DNA of 64,000 bases from Seohaeicola saemankumensis (GTDB lineage: Bacteria; Pseudomonadota; Alphaproteobacteria; Rhodobacterales; Rhodobacteraceae), in NCBI RefSeq assembly GCF_021021435.1, contig NZ_JAINWI010000005.1, positions 265,237-329,236 of the forward strand, given 5' to 3'. Position numbers and translations under genes: made by a program. The notes below the pieces were generated by a model, which worked only from the letters and a program-made list of their open reading frames with translations, did no database searches and was not told the DNA's origin. The stretch's first letter is position 1. Each line of letters opens with the position of its first letter. Shown here piece after piece: positions 41,246 to 50,510 of this stretch.

Positions 41246-41620
41246 TCAGTCTTTTTCGAGGGCTTGCGCGGTCTCGTCGCGCAGTCGGCGCAGCTCTTCC
41301 ATTGTCTGTTCTAGCTGCGTGCGCTGCTCGGCCAGTTCCAGCAACTGGCGGTCGGCGGATTTCACCCAAGCCTTCATCTGGGCGCGGGTGCCTTCCTTTT
41401 CGTAAATCAGCAGCCACTGGCGGATGCCTTCCAAGGAATAGCCGAACTTGCGTCCCCGCAGGATCAGCGTCATGCGCGCGCATTCGCGTGGCCCATAGAA
41501 GCGGGCGCGTCCCTCGCGTTCGGGATGCAGCAATTCTATATACTCGTAGTAGCGCAAAGTGCGTGGCGTCACGTCATACTTGGCGCACATTTCCTTGAAA
41601 GTCAGGCGTGGATCGGACAT
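41246..41620 (-). CDS. Second MerR-family regulator, divergent from the thioesterases
   Basis: 124 residues, closely similar in design to the neighbouring MerR: DNA-binding part MCAKYDVTPRTLRYYEYIEL, YGPRECARMTLILRGRKFGY and a helical dimerisation tail (EQRTQLEQTMEELRRLRDE). It lacks metal-binding Cys clusters. Divergent from the two-thioesterase operon, with a 7-5-7 palindrome (41663-41681) between. It probably controls that operon and itself. The two MerR genes look like an old duplication that diverged in DNA specificity. Confidence 0.9.
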   Translation of the reverse strand: MSDPRLTFKEMCAKYDVTPRTLRYYEYIELLHPEREGRARFYGPRECARMTLILRGRKFGYSLEGIRQWLLIYEKEGTRAQMKAWVKSADRQLLELAEQRTQLEQTMEELRRLRDETAQALEKD

Positions 41621-41662
41621 CGTGTTGCTCCCTTGGGGGCAGGCTAAGCGAGAGATAGGATA

Positions 41663-41681
41663 AGGGCAACCGCTGCCCTTG
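41663..41681. promoter_or_regulatory. Perfect 7-5-7 palindrome between the MerR and thioesterase genes
   Basis: AAGGGCA (41663-41669) and TGCCCTT (41675-41681) are perfect reverse complements with a 5-nt spacer, matching the geometry at 41080-41098 but with a different arm sequence. It sits between divergent genes and overlaps -35-like elements for both directions (TTGCCC leftward, TTGCAC rightward). Confidence 0.7.
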
Positions 41682-41735
41682 CACAGGTGTTGTGATGCGG
41701 GACATAGTGCAGCGCAGGGTCAAGGAGCAGGACGT

Positions 41736-42155
41736 ATGAGCAAGGAAAAAATGGCGCGGCAGTTTACCGAGGCGATCCCCCATGCGCGCGCCCTGTCCAT
41801 GCAGATCGATCATCTGGGCGATGGCATTGTCGAGATGTCGATGCCCTATGATACAAAGCTTATCGGCGATCCGGAAACCGGCGTGATTCACGGCGGTGCT
41901 GTCTATGCGCTGCTCGACACATGTTGCGGCGCAGCGGTTGTCTGTCATCCCGCGTCAAAAGGTGGCACGGCCACGATAGGTTTGCGGATCGACTATATGC
42001 GAGCGGCAACCCCCGGACAGACGATACGCACGCGGGCGGAATGCTATCACGTGACACGCTCGGTCGCTTTCGTACGGGCCACGGCCATGGATGATGACAC
42101 TGATCGACCAGTCGCGAGCGCCACGGGGACCTTTACGGTGGAGGGAGACTTATGA
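41736..42155 (+). CDS. Acyl-CoA thioesterase, hotdog fold (PaaI-like)
   Basis: 139 residues with the hotdog signature IHGGAVYALLDTCCGAA and a LRIDYMRAATPGQ strand. PaaI-type thioesterases hydrolyse acyl-CoA to acid and CoA, often to rescue trapped CoA in oxidation pathways. The ATG at 41736 follows an AGGAG-like site; upstream in-frame starts run through the divergent promoter. Coupled to the second thioesterase by an ATGA overlap. Confidence 0.88.
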   Translation: MSKEKMARQFTEAIPHARALSMQIDHLGDGIVEMSMPYDTKLIGDPETGVIHGGAVYALLDTCCGAAVVCHPASKGGTATIGLRIDYMRAATPGQTIRTRAECYHVTRSVAFVRATAMDDDTDRPVASATGTFTVEGDL

Positions 42156-42685
42156 GCGAGGGCAAATTTGTCAAACCGCGCAGCGGCAGGCCGGAGCCTG
42201 TGCAAGTCATCAAGCAGCGCCGCGATGCCGCGCTGCGGGCGTTGGTGCATGGCGTGCCCTATATCCAGTTTCTCGGGATCGAGTTCGACCGGCGCGGCGA
42301 CGAACTGACGGCTTTGCTGCCCTTTGACAACAAGTTGATTGGCAACCCGCTTCTGCCCGCGCTGCATGGCGGTGTGACAGCAGCGTTTCTGGAGGTGACC
42401 GCGATCATCGGCCTAAGCTGGGTCACGCTGTGGGAAGAGATTGAAAGCGGCCGGATCGACCCGCAGAATCTGGTGGCGGGAAATCTGCCCCGACTTCCCA
42501 AGACCATTGATTTTACTGTCGACTACCTGCGGACAGGTCTGCCGCGCGATGCATATGCGCGGGCCTCTGTTAACCGCTCGGGCAGGCGCTATGCCTCGGT
42601 CCATGTCGAGGCATGGCAAGACAACCGCTCGCGGGCTTTCGCGCAGGCGACAGGACATTTCCTGATGCCGCGCCAGAGTGGCTGA
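42152..42685 (+). CDS. Second hotdog-fold thioesterase (PaaI-like)
   Basis: 177 residues: hotdog core ALHGGVTAAFLEVTAIIGLS with the conserved HGG, and TIDFTVDYLRTGLPRD. Longer than its neighbour, with an N-terminal helical extension (VIKQRRDAALRALVHGVPY). Overlapping genes (ATGA with the first thioesterase; 8 nt with the MATE gene) suggest fixed expression. Two dissimilar thioesterases in tandem may form a heteromer or cover different chain lengths. Confidence 0.85.
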   Translation: MSEGKFVKPRSGRPEPVQVIKQRRDAALRALVHGVPYIQFLGIEFDRRGDELTALLPFDNKLIGNPLLPALHGGVTAAFLEVTAIIGLSWVTLWEEIESGRIDPQNLVAGNLPRLPKTIDFTVDYLRTGLPRDAYARASVNRSGRRYASVHVEAWQDNRSRAFAQATGHFLMPRQSG

Positions 42686-44018
42686 CATCGCGCCTGTGAC
42701 CGGCGCAGGTGTGCCGCTGTCGAATCGCCGCGTGTTGAAAGTCGCGCTGCCAATCGTTCTGGCCAATGCGACCGTGCCTATTCTTGGCGCTGTGGATACA
42801 GCCGTTGTCGGCCAGATCGGGCTGGCGGCCCCTATAGGTGCGGTCGGTCTGGGCGCTGTGATCCTGACAGCTTTGTACTGGATCTTCGGTTTCCTGCGCA
42901 TGGGCACAACCGGACTGACCGCGCAGGCCTTCGGGGCAGGGCAGACCGGCGAGGTGGCGGCCCTGCTGACGCGCGCACTGATGATCGGTGCGACCGCAGG
43001 TATTGGCGTAATCGCGCTGCAATGGCCCTTGTTCTGGGGCGCTTTTCAACTGGCCCCCGCCAGCGCCGAAGTCGAAGGGCTGGCCGCCGATTACATGCGT
43101 ATTCGTGTGCTGAGCGCACCCGCCGCGATTGCGATCTATGGCGTTACAGGATGGTTGATCGCGCTTGAACGGACACGCGACGTTCTGGTCATCCAGCTCT
43201 GGATGAACGGTGCGAATATCGTCCTGGATCTGTGGTTCGTGCTGGGCCTTGGCTGGGGCGTCGAAGGTGTGGCGGTGGCCACCTTCATTGCAGAATGGAG
43301 CGGTCTGGCGCTTGGCCTGTGGATGTGTCGGGCCGCATTCGCGGTTCCTGCCTGGCGAGACTGGTCGCGGGTGTTCGACCGCGTGGCGCTGGCGCGGATG
43401 ATGGCAGTCAACACTGATATCCTGATCCGTTCGCTTCTGTTGCAGGCGATATTCCTGTCGTTCTTGTTTTTGGGAGCAGGGCAAGGCGATGTCGTGCTGG
43501 CGGCCAATCAGGTGTTGCTGCAATTCCTGCATATCACCGCCTATGCGCTGGACGGTTTCGCCTTCGCTGCCGAGGCACTTGTCGGGCAGGCACTGGGCGC
43601 GCGCAATCGCACCGCCCTCAGGCGAAGCGCGATTCTGTCAAGCTGTTGGGGGGCCGTCAGCGTGATCGGGCTGGCGCTGGCCTTCGCGCTTTTTGGCGGG
43701 ATCATCGTTGATCTGATGGCCAAATCCGTGCCCGTGCAGAACGCCGCCCGCATCTATCTGCCGTGGATGGTGGCCGCGCCCCTTCTGGGGTTGGCCCCTT
43801 GGATGCTGGACGGGATTTTCATCGGCGCCACCCGCACCAGAGACATGCGGAACATGATGGCGGTCAGTTTTGCCGTCTATGTCGCGGCTGTTCTGGTGTT
43901 GCTGCCCTTGATGGGTAATCACGGGCTGTGGCTGGCCTTGCTGATCTCGTTCGTGGCGCGCGGGGCAACCTTAGGCCTGCGCTATCCGGCGCTGGAGTCC
44001 GATGCGGAACAAGCCTGA
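42678..44018 (+). CDS. MATE-family efflux transporter (DinF-like)
   Basis: 446 residues from a GTG start, with 12 membrane segments and the two MATE repeats: VDTAVVGQIG and MGTTGLTAQAFGAGQ in the first, YALDGFAFAAEALVGQALGA in the second. MATE proteins export cationic or organic compounds with Na+ or H+. It overlaps the second thioesterase gene by 8 nt, and its 3' end overlaps the convergent TetR gene by 37 nt. A MATE pump in a thioesterase operon might export the released acid or a conjugate; that is inference. Confidence 0.9.
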   Translation: MADIAPVTGAGVPLSNRRVLKVALPIVLANATVPILGAVDTAVVGQIGLAAPIGAVGLGAVILTALYWIFGFLRMGTTGLTAQAFGAGQTGEVAALLTRALMIGATAGIGVIALQWPLFWGAFQLAPASAEVEGLAADYMRIRVLSAPAAIAIYGVTGWLIALERTRDVLVIQLWMNGANIVLDLWFVLGLGWGVEGVAVATFIAEWSGLALGLWMCRAAFAVPAWRDWSRVFDRVALARMMAVNTDILIRSLLLQAIFLSFLFLGAGQGDVVLAANQVLLQFLHITAYALDGFAFAAEALVGQALGARNRTALRRSAILSSCWGAVSVIGLALAFALFGGIIVDLMAKSVPVQNAARIYLPWMVAAPLLGLAPWMLDGIFIGATRTRDMRNMMAVSFAVYVAAVLVLLPLMGNHGLWLALLISFVARGATLGLRYPALESDAEQA

Positions 44019-44539
44019 AGCCGTGTCGTCAACCAATCCACCAGATCGGCCTCTTCCGACCTGTTCAGAACCTGCGTATTCAGCAGTTCCATTGCGCGAA
44101 GACCCTGAATCGCCATAAATGCAAGGGTAGCCATCTGCGGATCAGTCGCATTGGCGCGAATCCGGCCCAGAAAATCCCTCTCTTGCCGCCGCACGGGGTC
44201 CAGCATGCTGGGGTCTTCTGCCAATGCCGCGAGCAAACCCGAGGGCGGCGGCGTTCCACATTGCCGTTCCGCCACGAACTGCGCGATATAGGCGCAGATC
44301 GCGGCATCAGGCCTGCCGGTTTTTTCCTGCGTGCTGAGGGCAACATCGAAACGGTTCAGATGGTCCTCGACCAAGGCTTCCATCAAGCGGTTCTTGGAAG
44401 GGAAGTGGTAAAGCAAGCCGCCTTTTGATATTCCTGCCTGTGCGGCCACTGCATCCAGCGACAGATTGCCGGGACCCGTGCTGCGCGCAAGATCCTGTGC
44501 GGCGTCCAGAATGCGGCGACGCGTGGCGCCGCGTGTCAT
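43982..44539 (-). CDS. TetR/AcrR-family repressor
   Basis: About 185 residues: N-terminal helix-turn-helix (RRRILDAAQDLARSTGPGNL, AVAAQAGISKGGLLYHFPSK) and a C-terminal ligand domain (DPQMATLAFMAIQGLRAMEL). It is divergent from the RND efflux operon, whose promoter overlaps the palindrome at 44601-44620, and so likely represses it. Start uncertain: the ATG at 44539 has no clear ribosome-binding site, and the frame stays open to 44641, across the operator. Its 3' end overlaps the convergent MATE gene. Confidence 0.88.
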   Translation of the reverse strand: MTRGATRRRILDAAQDLARSTGPGNLSLDAVAAQAGISKGGLLYHFPSKNRLMEALVEDHLNRFDVALSTQEKTGRPDAAICAYIAQFVAERQCGTPPPSGLLAALAEDPSMLDPVRRQERDFLGRIRANATDPQMATLAFMAIQGLRAMELLNTQVLNRSEEADLVDWLTTRLQACSASDSSAG

Positions 44540-44600
44540 AATGGGGTCGGCTGTCTTGGCGATGGGGCACCTCCAGAAGGCTCCAAGGGCTTTTCTTGAC

Positions 44601-44620
44601 TTTACCGACCGGACGGTATA
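44601..44620. promoter_or_regulatory. TetR operator overlapping the efflux promoter
   Basis: TTTACCGACC (44601-44610) and GGACGGTATA (44611-44620) are reverse complements at 8 of 10 positions, a 20-bp palindrome of TetR/AcrR type. It overlaps a rightward promoter with TTGAC near 44596 and TATAGT at 44617-44622. Binding would block transcription of the MFP-RND operon. Confidence 0.7.
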
Positions 44621-44705
44621 GTTGCCCCGTTTGAAAATCAAGCCGCCCGTTCAAAGACAGTCATTTTGCCACAACGCTGTGGTCGCCTCATCCAAGGAAC
44701 TCTTC

Positions 44706-45833
44706 ATGGTCAAACGCATCATCATTGCCGCCCTGCTTCTTGCTTTGGTCGGAGGAGGGCTTGTCGGCTTCAATCTGTTTCGTGACCAGATGATCGAACA
44801 GATATTCGCGGATCTTCCGGTGAAACCAATGACTGTAGAAACCGAAATCGCAGCACCGCTGACATGGCAGCCTACACGCAGCGCGATCGGCACGGTTAAT
44901 GCCAATCAGGGTGTCGATCTGACGGTTGAAGCGCCGGGTATCCTGCGCGAAGTGCTGTTTGCACCCAATACCCAGGTTGCTGCAGGCGATCTGCTGATCC
45001 GGCTTGACGATGTTGTGCAACGCGCCGATCTGGAGGCCGCCCGCACCCAGCTTGAGCTTGAACAGGCCAACCTGAACCGTCAGCAGGAACTGCAAAGCCG
45101 CGGTGTCGCGACCAGTGCCACGCTTGAGGCGACCCAAGCCGCTTTCCGTGCCGCCGAGGCGCAGATGGCCCGTGCCGAAGCGGTTGTTGATCAACGTCGT
45201 GTGACAGCACCTTTTGGGGGAACGATCGGTCTTCTGCGAGTCGATCTGGGCCAGTATGTCCAGCCCGGAACCATCATCGCAACCTTGCAGGATCTCAGTA
45301 TCATGCGTGTCGATTTCAGCCTGCCGGAGCAAAGCCTGCCCGAACTGTTCATCGGCCAGACTCTGCACTTGACCAGCGACGAGGCAGATATGTCCTTCGA
45401 GGGCAAGATCAGCGGTATTGATCCCCGCGTTGATCCGGCCAGCCGGATGGTTGCGGTACGTGGAACAGTCGAAGGGGTCGAGGGCACACTGACACCGGGG
45501 CAATTCGTCCGTCTGCGCCTGGATTTGCCCGTAGAAGAAGGGATTATCGCCCTGCCGCAGACTGCGTTGATCAGCAGCCTTTACGGTGATTTCGTTTATG
45601 TCGTCGCAGAGCGGGAGAATGACGCTGAAACGCTGGAGGCACGTCAGGTTTTTGTCACTGTGGGGCGGCGGTCCGAGGGGATGGTCGAGATCCGCGAAGG
45701 AGTAGCCGAAGGTGACCGGATCGTAATTTCCGGACAGAACCGGCTTTCCAGCGGTGCGCCGGTACTACTTTCCGGCTCTGGTGACGCGCCCGTGCAAGCG
45801 CAGGCAGCCGGTGCTGACGAGGTGGCGGAATGA
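44706..45833 (+). CDS. RND efflux periplasmic adaptor (membrane fusion protein)
   Basis: 375 residues: an N-terminal membrane anchor (IIIAALLLALVGGGLVG), a lipoyl-like half (VNANQGVDLTVEAPGILREV), a coiled-coil hairpin (QLELEQANLNRQQELQSRG) and a second lipoyl half and beta-barrel (APFGGTIGLLRVDLGQYVQP). It links the inner-membrane RND pump to an outer-membrane channel. No TolC gene lies in the operon. Its stop overlaps the RND start (ATGA). An AAGGAA site precedes the ATG. Confidence 0.93.
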   Translation: MVKRIIIAALLLALVGGGLVGFNLFRDQMIEQIFADLPVKPMTVETEIAAPLTWQPTRSAIGTVNANQGVDLTVEAPGILREVLFAPNTQVAAGDLLIRLDDVVQRADLEAARTQLELEQANLNRQQELQSRGVATSATLEATQAAFRAAEAQMARAEAVVDQRRVTAPFGGTIGLLRVDLGQYVQPGTIIATLQDLSIMRVDFSLPEQSLPELFIGQTLHLTSDEADMSFEGKISGIDPRVDPASRMVAVRGTVEGVEGTLTPGQFVRLRLDLPVEEGIIALPQTALISSLYGDFVYVVAERENDAETLEARQVFVTVGRRSEGMVEIREGVAEGDRIVISGQNRLSSGAPVLLSGSGDAPVQAQAAGADEVAE

Positions 45834-48800
45834 GTCTGTCCGACCTTTTCATCAAGCGGCCTGTTGCCTCGACAGTGTTGGGCCTGCTGATCGTCCTTCT
45901 TGGTTTGCAAGGGATGTTCAGCCTGCAAACCCGCCAATATCCCGAGGTGGACGAGACAGTCATCACGGTCACGACGGTCTATCCCGGGGCTGCGGCCGAT
46001 CTTATTCAGGGTTTCGTAACTTCGCCCATCGCAGCGGCTGTCGCGACAGCGGAAGGTGTCGACTACGTCACAACGCAATCGCGGCCTTCCGCCTCGGTCG
46101 TGACAGTGCAGATGCGTTTGGGCGAGAACCCCGATACCGCGCTGACCGAGGTCATGTCGAAGGTTCAGCAGGTGCGTTCGCGCCTGCCGCAGGACGCGCA
46201 AGACCCCAGTATCGTCAAGGGCACGGGGCAGACTTTTGCGACCATGTATCTGGGTGTCCAAAACCCCAATATGACGCCCGAACAGATCACGGAATATATC
46301 CAGCGCGTGATGGTGCCGCGCATGTCCACGATCGAGGGCGTGGCGGAATCACAGGTTCTGGGCGGTGCCGACTATGCCATGCGTGTCTGGATTGATCCGG
46401 TCCGACTGGCGGGGCAAGGCTTGACCGCGACAGATGTCAGCGCAGCGATCAGCGGCGCTAACTTTCTGTCCGCCCCGGGACGTACGCAGGGCGAGTTGGT
46501 CTCTTATGCGATCACGATGGAATCGACGCTGCAAACGCCCGAGGCTTTCGGGATGCTGCCGGTTTCGGGCAGCGGCGACGAGGTTGTGCGCCTGCATGAC
46601 GTCGCAAGGATCGAACTGGCTGCGGAAAGTACCGATACGATTGTGAATTTCAACGGTCAGCCCGGCACGTTCATCGGCGTGTTTCCCACGCCGTCAGCCA
46701 ACCCGCTGGATACATCTGCCAATGTGCTGGCCGAATTGCCCGCGATCCAGTCCAGCCTGCCGGAAGGCATGACGCTGACCATGATGTATGACGCAACCGA
46801 GCAGATTGCGGCGTCCATTAACGAAGTTCTGCGGACAATCATCGAGGCCACGTTGATCGTGGCCGTGATCATCCTGCTGTTCCTCGGCTCGTTGCGCTCG
46901 GTCATGATGCCGCTTGTGGCGATCCCGCTATCCTTGGTCGGCGTGATGTTCATCCTTTTCGTTATGGGATATTCGATCAACCTTCTGTCCCTGCTGGCGA
47001 TGGTGCTTGCCATCGGATTGGTGGTGGATGACGCGATCATCGTAGTCGAGAACGTCCAGCGCCATATCGACGACGGTCAAAGCCCGATGCAGGCAGCCTT
47101 CACGTCGATGCGCGAACTGTCGACCGCGATCATCGCTATGATGCTGACACTGATCGCCGTGTTCCTGCCGCTGGTCTTTACCGGCGGTCTGACGGGCGCA
47201 TTGTTCCGCGAATTCGCGGTGACACTGGCTGGAGCGGTGTTCATCTCGGGGATCGTGGCCCTGACAATCTCGCCCATGATGGCGGCAAGATTGCTGAAAA
47301 AAGGCGGAGAGAACCGGTTTCAGAAGCGCTTGAACAGTGGCTTTACACGGTTCGAGGAATGGTACGAACGGCGTCTGTCATCCTCGTTGGATTTTCTGCC
47401 GGTGACGGTGATGATCGTGGTCGTTCTGGTAGGGGTGACCGGCTATCTGTTCATGAAAACATCCTCGGAACTGGCACCGGAAGAGGATTCGGGCGCTCTG
47501 TTCTCGTTCGTCAACGCGCCAAGCTATGCCACAAGCGACTATACCCAACGCTATGTGGACCAGATGCGTGATCTGACCCGGGACCTGCCCGAGCTTTCAG
47601 CCAATTTCTCGATCACCGGGTTTGGTGGGCAGACCAATTCGGCTATCATGCTCTGGGCGTTCGAAGACTGGGCCGACCGCGACCGCAGTCAGGCCGAGAT
47701 CCAGGCCGATCTTCAGGCACGTCTTGCACCGGTTGCAGGGTTGCAGGCTTTTGTCTTTGCACCGCCCTCCTTGCCGGGGGCTGGTGGGGGTCTGCCGATT
47801 TCGGTTGTGGTGCAATCCACCGGCGATCCCGCGCAGGTCTACGAGGTTGCCGAACAGATCCGGCAGGAGGCACAGGCATCAGGCCGGTTCATCGTCGTGC
47901 AGAATTCGTTGAGCTTCGACACGACCCAACTGGTTGTGAAGATAGACCGTGACCGTGCGGCGGCGCTGAACCTTCCTGCGGCACAGATAGGCGCTACGCT
48001 GGGCCTGCTGGTGGGGGACGGGCCGGTGTCGCAATTCGACCGCGACAGCAACAGCTATGACGTGATCGTACAGGTGCCACAGGAATATCGCGACAATCCC
48101 GACCGTCTGGGCGAGTTGTTCGTGCGCTCGACCACTGGCGATATGGTGCCGCTATCCGCCCTGATCGACGTCGAGACACGCGCAGCCCCTGCGTCTATCG
48201 AGCAGTTCAACCAGTTGAACGCCGCCACGATCACGGCGCTGCCGATTCCGGGCGTTTCCACCGGCGATGGTCTGGCGGTGATCGAAGACATCGCGCGACC
48301 CTTGCTGCCTGCCGGCTTCTTCGTGGATTTTTCCGGCCAGTCACGGCTCGAGAAATCCGAGGGAAATACGATAGCCATTGCCTTTGCGATGGCGATTGTC
48401 GTGATCTATCTGGTGCTGGCCGCGCAATTCGAAAGCTTCCGCGACCCGTTGATCATCCTGATGTCGGTGCCCTTGTCTATCTTCGGGGTGATTGTGCCGC
48501 TGAATCTTGGTCTGGGGACGCTCAATATCTATACGCAAGTGGGGCTGATCACACTGATCGGCCTGATTACCAAACACGGCATCCTTCTGGTCGAATTTGC
48601 CAACCAGTTACGCCATGACAAAGGCCTGAGCCGCGAGGCTGGTATCATCGCCTCGGCCCGCCAGCGTCTGCGTCCGATCCTCATGACGACGGCAGCGACC
48701 GCGCTGGGCGTGGTGCCATTGATGACAGCGGATGGTGCTGGGGCTGCGGCGCGCTTTGCAATGGGTCTGGTGATCTTTGCAGGTATCACCGTGGGCACCT

Positions 48801-48901
48801 TGTTCACGCTGTTTGTGGTGCCTGCCTTCTACAAGATCATCTCGCGCCGCGAACTGGCCCCTGATGCGGAAGAGCCCGAGATATTGGCAAGCCGTACCTG
48901 A
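45830..48901 (+). CDS. RND-family efflux permease (HAE1-like)
   Basis: 1023 residues, the normal length for AcrB/MexF-type pumps, with 12 membrane segments and two large periplasmic loops. The proton-relay Asp pair is in AIGLVVDDAIIVVENVQRH in segment 4. SITGFG in the porter region and the C-terminal GLITKHGILLVEFANQL (family sequence GLIxKNxILxVEF) are also present. Substrates of HAE1 pumps are mostly amphiphilic drugs, dyes or solvents. It follows the adaptor directly and a strong terminator lies after it. Confidence 0.95.
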   Translation: MSLSDLFIKRPVASTVLGLLIVLLGLQGMFSLQTRQYPEVDETVITVTTVYPGAAADLIQGFVTSPIAAAVATAEGVDYVTTQSRPSASVVTVQMRLGENPDTALTEVMSKVQQVRSRLPQDAQDPSIVKGTGQTFATMYLGVQNPNMTPEQITEYIQRVMVPRMSTIEGVAESQVLGGADYAMRVWIDPVRLAGQGLTATDVSAAISGANFLSAPGRTQGELVSYAITMESTLQTPEAFGMLPVSGSGDEVVRLHDVARIELAAESTDTIVNFNGQPGTFIGVFPTPSANPLDTSANVLAELPAIQSSLPEGMTLTMMYDATEQIAASINEVLRTIIEATLIVAVIILLFLGSLRSVMMPLVAIPLSLVGVMFILFVMGYSINLLSLLAMVLAIGLVVDDAIIVVENVQRHIDDGQSPMQAAFTSMRELSTAIIAMMLTLIAVFLPLVFTGGLTGALFREFAVTLAGAVFISGIVALTISPMMAARLLKKGGENRFQKRLNSGFTRFEEWYERRLSSSLDFLPVTVMIVVVLVGVTGYLFMKTSSELAPEEDSGALFSFVNAPSYATSDYTQRYVDQMRDLTRDLPELSANFSITGFGGQTNSAIMLWAFEDWADRDRSQAEIQADLQARLAPVAGLQAFVFAPPSLPGAGGGLPISVVVQSTGDPAQVYEVAEQIRQEAQASGRFIVVQNSLSFDTTQLVVKIDRDRAAALNLPAAQIGATLGLLVGDGPVSQFDRDSNSYDVIVQVPQEYRDNPDRLGELFVRSTTGDMVPLSALIDVETRAAPASIEQFNQLNAATITALPIPGVSTGDGLAVIEDIARPLLPAGFFVDFSGQSRLEKSEGNTIAIAFAMAIVVIYLVLAAQFESFRDPLIILMSVPLSIFGVIVPLNLGLGTLNIYTQVGLITLIGLITKHGILLVEFANQLRHDKGLSREAGIIASARQRLRPILMTTAATALGVVPLMTADGAGAAARFAMGLVIFAGITVGTLFTLFVVPAFYKIISRRELAPDAEEPEILASRT

Positions 48902-48920
48902 GTCATTTTGGGAAATACAA

Positions 48921-48950
48921 GGCCCGCGCTGGTAACGGCGCGGGCCTTTT
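48921..48950 (+). terminator. Rho-independent terminator after the RND gene
   Basis: GGCCCGCGC (48921-48929) pairs with GCGCGGGCC (48938-48946), followed by TTTT (48947-48950), 19 nt after the RND stop. Stem and T-run are both good. Confidence 0.9.
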
Positions 48951-48959
48951 CTATTTGGG

Positions 48960-50018
48960 TTAAATCCAGTCAGCGTGGCCTGTGCCTACAGCATCGGCCA
49001 CATTTGCAAACCCGTCGCGCGCTAGCAAAACATCCAGCCCCTGCGCGATTTTCGGAACCAGCGAGATGCCGTGATAGACAAGCGCGGTATAGAGTTGCAC
49101 GGCAGACGCACCGGCGCGAATTTTCTGATAGGCCTGTTCGGCCGTGCTGATGCCGCCAACGCCGATCAGGGGAATGCGACCATCGGTCAGTTGCGACAAC
49201 AGCGCCAGAACGCGGGTGGATTTTTCGAATAGCGGCGCGCCGGACAGACCGCCCTTCTCGTCGCGATGGGCGCTTTGCAACCCATCTCGGTCCAGTGTGG
49301 TATTGGTTGCGATGATCGCATCGACACCGGATTTGCGCGCGACTTCCGCGATCTCGGACAACTCGGTCAGGCCAAGATCAGGGGCGATTTTCAGAAAGAC
49401 GGGCAAGGGGCGCTGCAGCCATTGGCGCGCCTCCATCACACCGGCCAGAAGTGCCGACAGCGCCTCGGCCCCCTGCAGGTCGCGCAGTTTTTCTGTATTC
49501 GGAGAGGATACGTTGACGGTCGCAAAATCCAGATGCCGCCCACAATGGGCCAGAACGCGGGCAAAGTCCTCGGCCCTGTCCTCGCTGTCCTTGTTGGCAC
49601 CAAGGTTCAGACCGATCACTGCATGTCGCGGACGCTTGGCAAGGCGCTTTTCCATCGCCTCCATCCCGAGATTGTTGAAACCGAAACGGTTGATCGCGGC
49701 GCGATCCTCGGTCAGACGGAAAAGCCGCGGGCGAGGATTCCCCGGTTGCGCGCGGGGTGTGGTGGCGCCTACCTCGACAAAGCCGAATCCTGCGCGCGAC
49801 AGGGGGTGCAGTGCATCGCCGTTCTTGTCGAACCCTGCGGCCAGCCCTACAGGATTGGGCAGGTCGATCCCTGCCAGTGACGTCTGTAAACGGGATGATG
49901 TCACCGGGCCGGGCAATGGCACCAAGCCTGTGGTCAGCGCGCGGATCGCCAGACCGTGGGCGGTTTCCGGATCAAGGCGGCGCAGCGCGGCTAGGCCCAC
50001 GGTTTCAAGAGTGCTCAT
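48960..50018 (-). CDS. pyrD: Dihydroorotate dehydrogenase (quinone), class 2
   Basis: 352 residues: an N-terminal membrane-associating helix ([18 protein letters not shown]), FMN barrel motifs [31 protein letters not shown], catalytic base in NVSSPNT and the end motif [16 protein letters not shown] with [13 protein letters not shown]. It oxidises dihydroorotate to orotate at the inner membrane using ubiquinone, in pyrimidine synthesis. The ATG at 50018 overlaps the DUF952 stop (ACATGAGC), so the genes are coupled. Longer frames to 50204 would overlap that gene. Confidence 0.95.
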   Translation of the reverse strand: MSTLETVGLAALRRLDPETAHGLAIRALTTGLVPLPGPVTSSRLQTSLAGIDLPNPVGLAAGFDKNGDALHPLSRAGFGFVEVGATTPRAQPGNPRPRLFRLTEDRAAINRFGFNNLGMEAMEKRLAKRPRHAVIGLNLGANKDSEDRAEDFARVLAHCGRHLDFATVNVSSPNTEKLRDLQGAEALSALLAGVMEARQWLQRPLPVFLKIAPDLGLTELSEIAEVARKSGVDAIIATNTTLDRDGLQSAHRDEKGGLSGAPLFEKSTRVLALLSQLTDGRIPLIGVGGISTAEQAYQKIRAGASAVQLYTALVYHGISLVPKIAQGLDVLLARDGFANVADAVGTGHADWI

Positions 50019-50353
50019 GTCATATCCTGCGGGAATTGATGCGTCCCGTCCTTCAGCGGCAAGGGTTTGTGCCATAGCACATCCGTGATCCGCAGCGGGC
50101 GGTAGAGATGCGGGAACAATGCGCCGCCACGGGACGGCTCCCATTTCAGCGCATCCCCCAGCGCGGTACTGTCCAGCGCTAGCAGCACAAGTCCGGTCTG
50201 GCACGCGAAATGCTTGGCAGCTGTTTCAGCCGCCTGATCCGCGGTCGAGAAATGCACATAGCCATCGGCAATATCGACCGGTGCGCCAAGAGTTTCGCCT
50301 TGGGCCTGCAATGCCGCCCATTCGGGGGCGCGGAAAATCTTGTATATCAGCAT
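50015..50353 (-). CDS. DUF952 family protein
   Basis: 112 residues, soluble, recognised by [32 protein letters not shown] and a C-terminal [16 protein letters not shown]952 is a small conserved protein of unknown function, often fused or adjacent to housekeeping genes. Its stop overlaps the pyrD start, so the two are cotranscribed; this pairing is common in alphaproteobacteria. Confidence 0.9.
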   Translation of the reverse strand: MLIYKIFRAPEWAALQAQGETLGAPVDIADGYVHFSTADQAAETAAKHFACQTGLVLLALDSTALGDALKWEPSRGGALFPHLYRPLRITDVLWHKPLPLKDGTHQFPQDMT

Positions 50354-50510
50354 GCCTGATCACATGACGCGCAGCGCGTGTGCGGTCAAGATCAATGCAT
50401 GCATCAGGTGGGCGGGGATCATCTTGCCAACAAGCGAGTTTCATCTTTGACAGGCAGCATCATGCGGGTCACCATCGGCTACCCATGCCATCACCAAGGA
50501 GATCCCGTTG

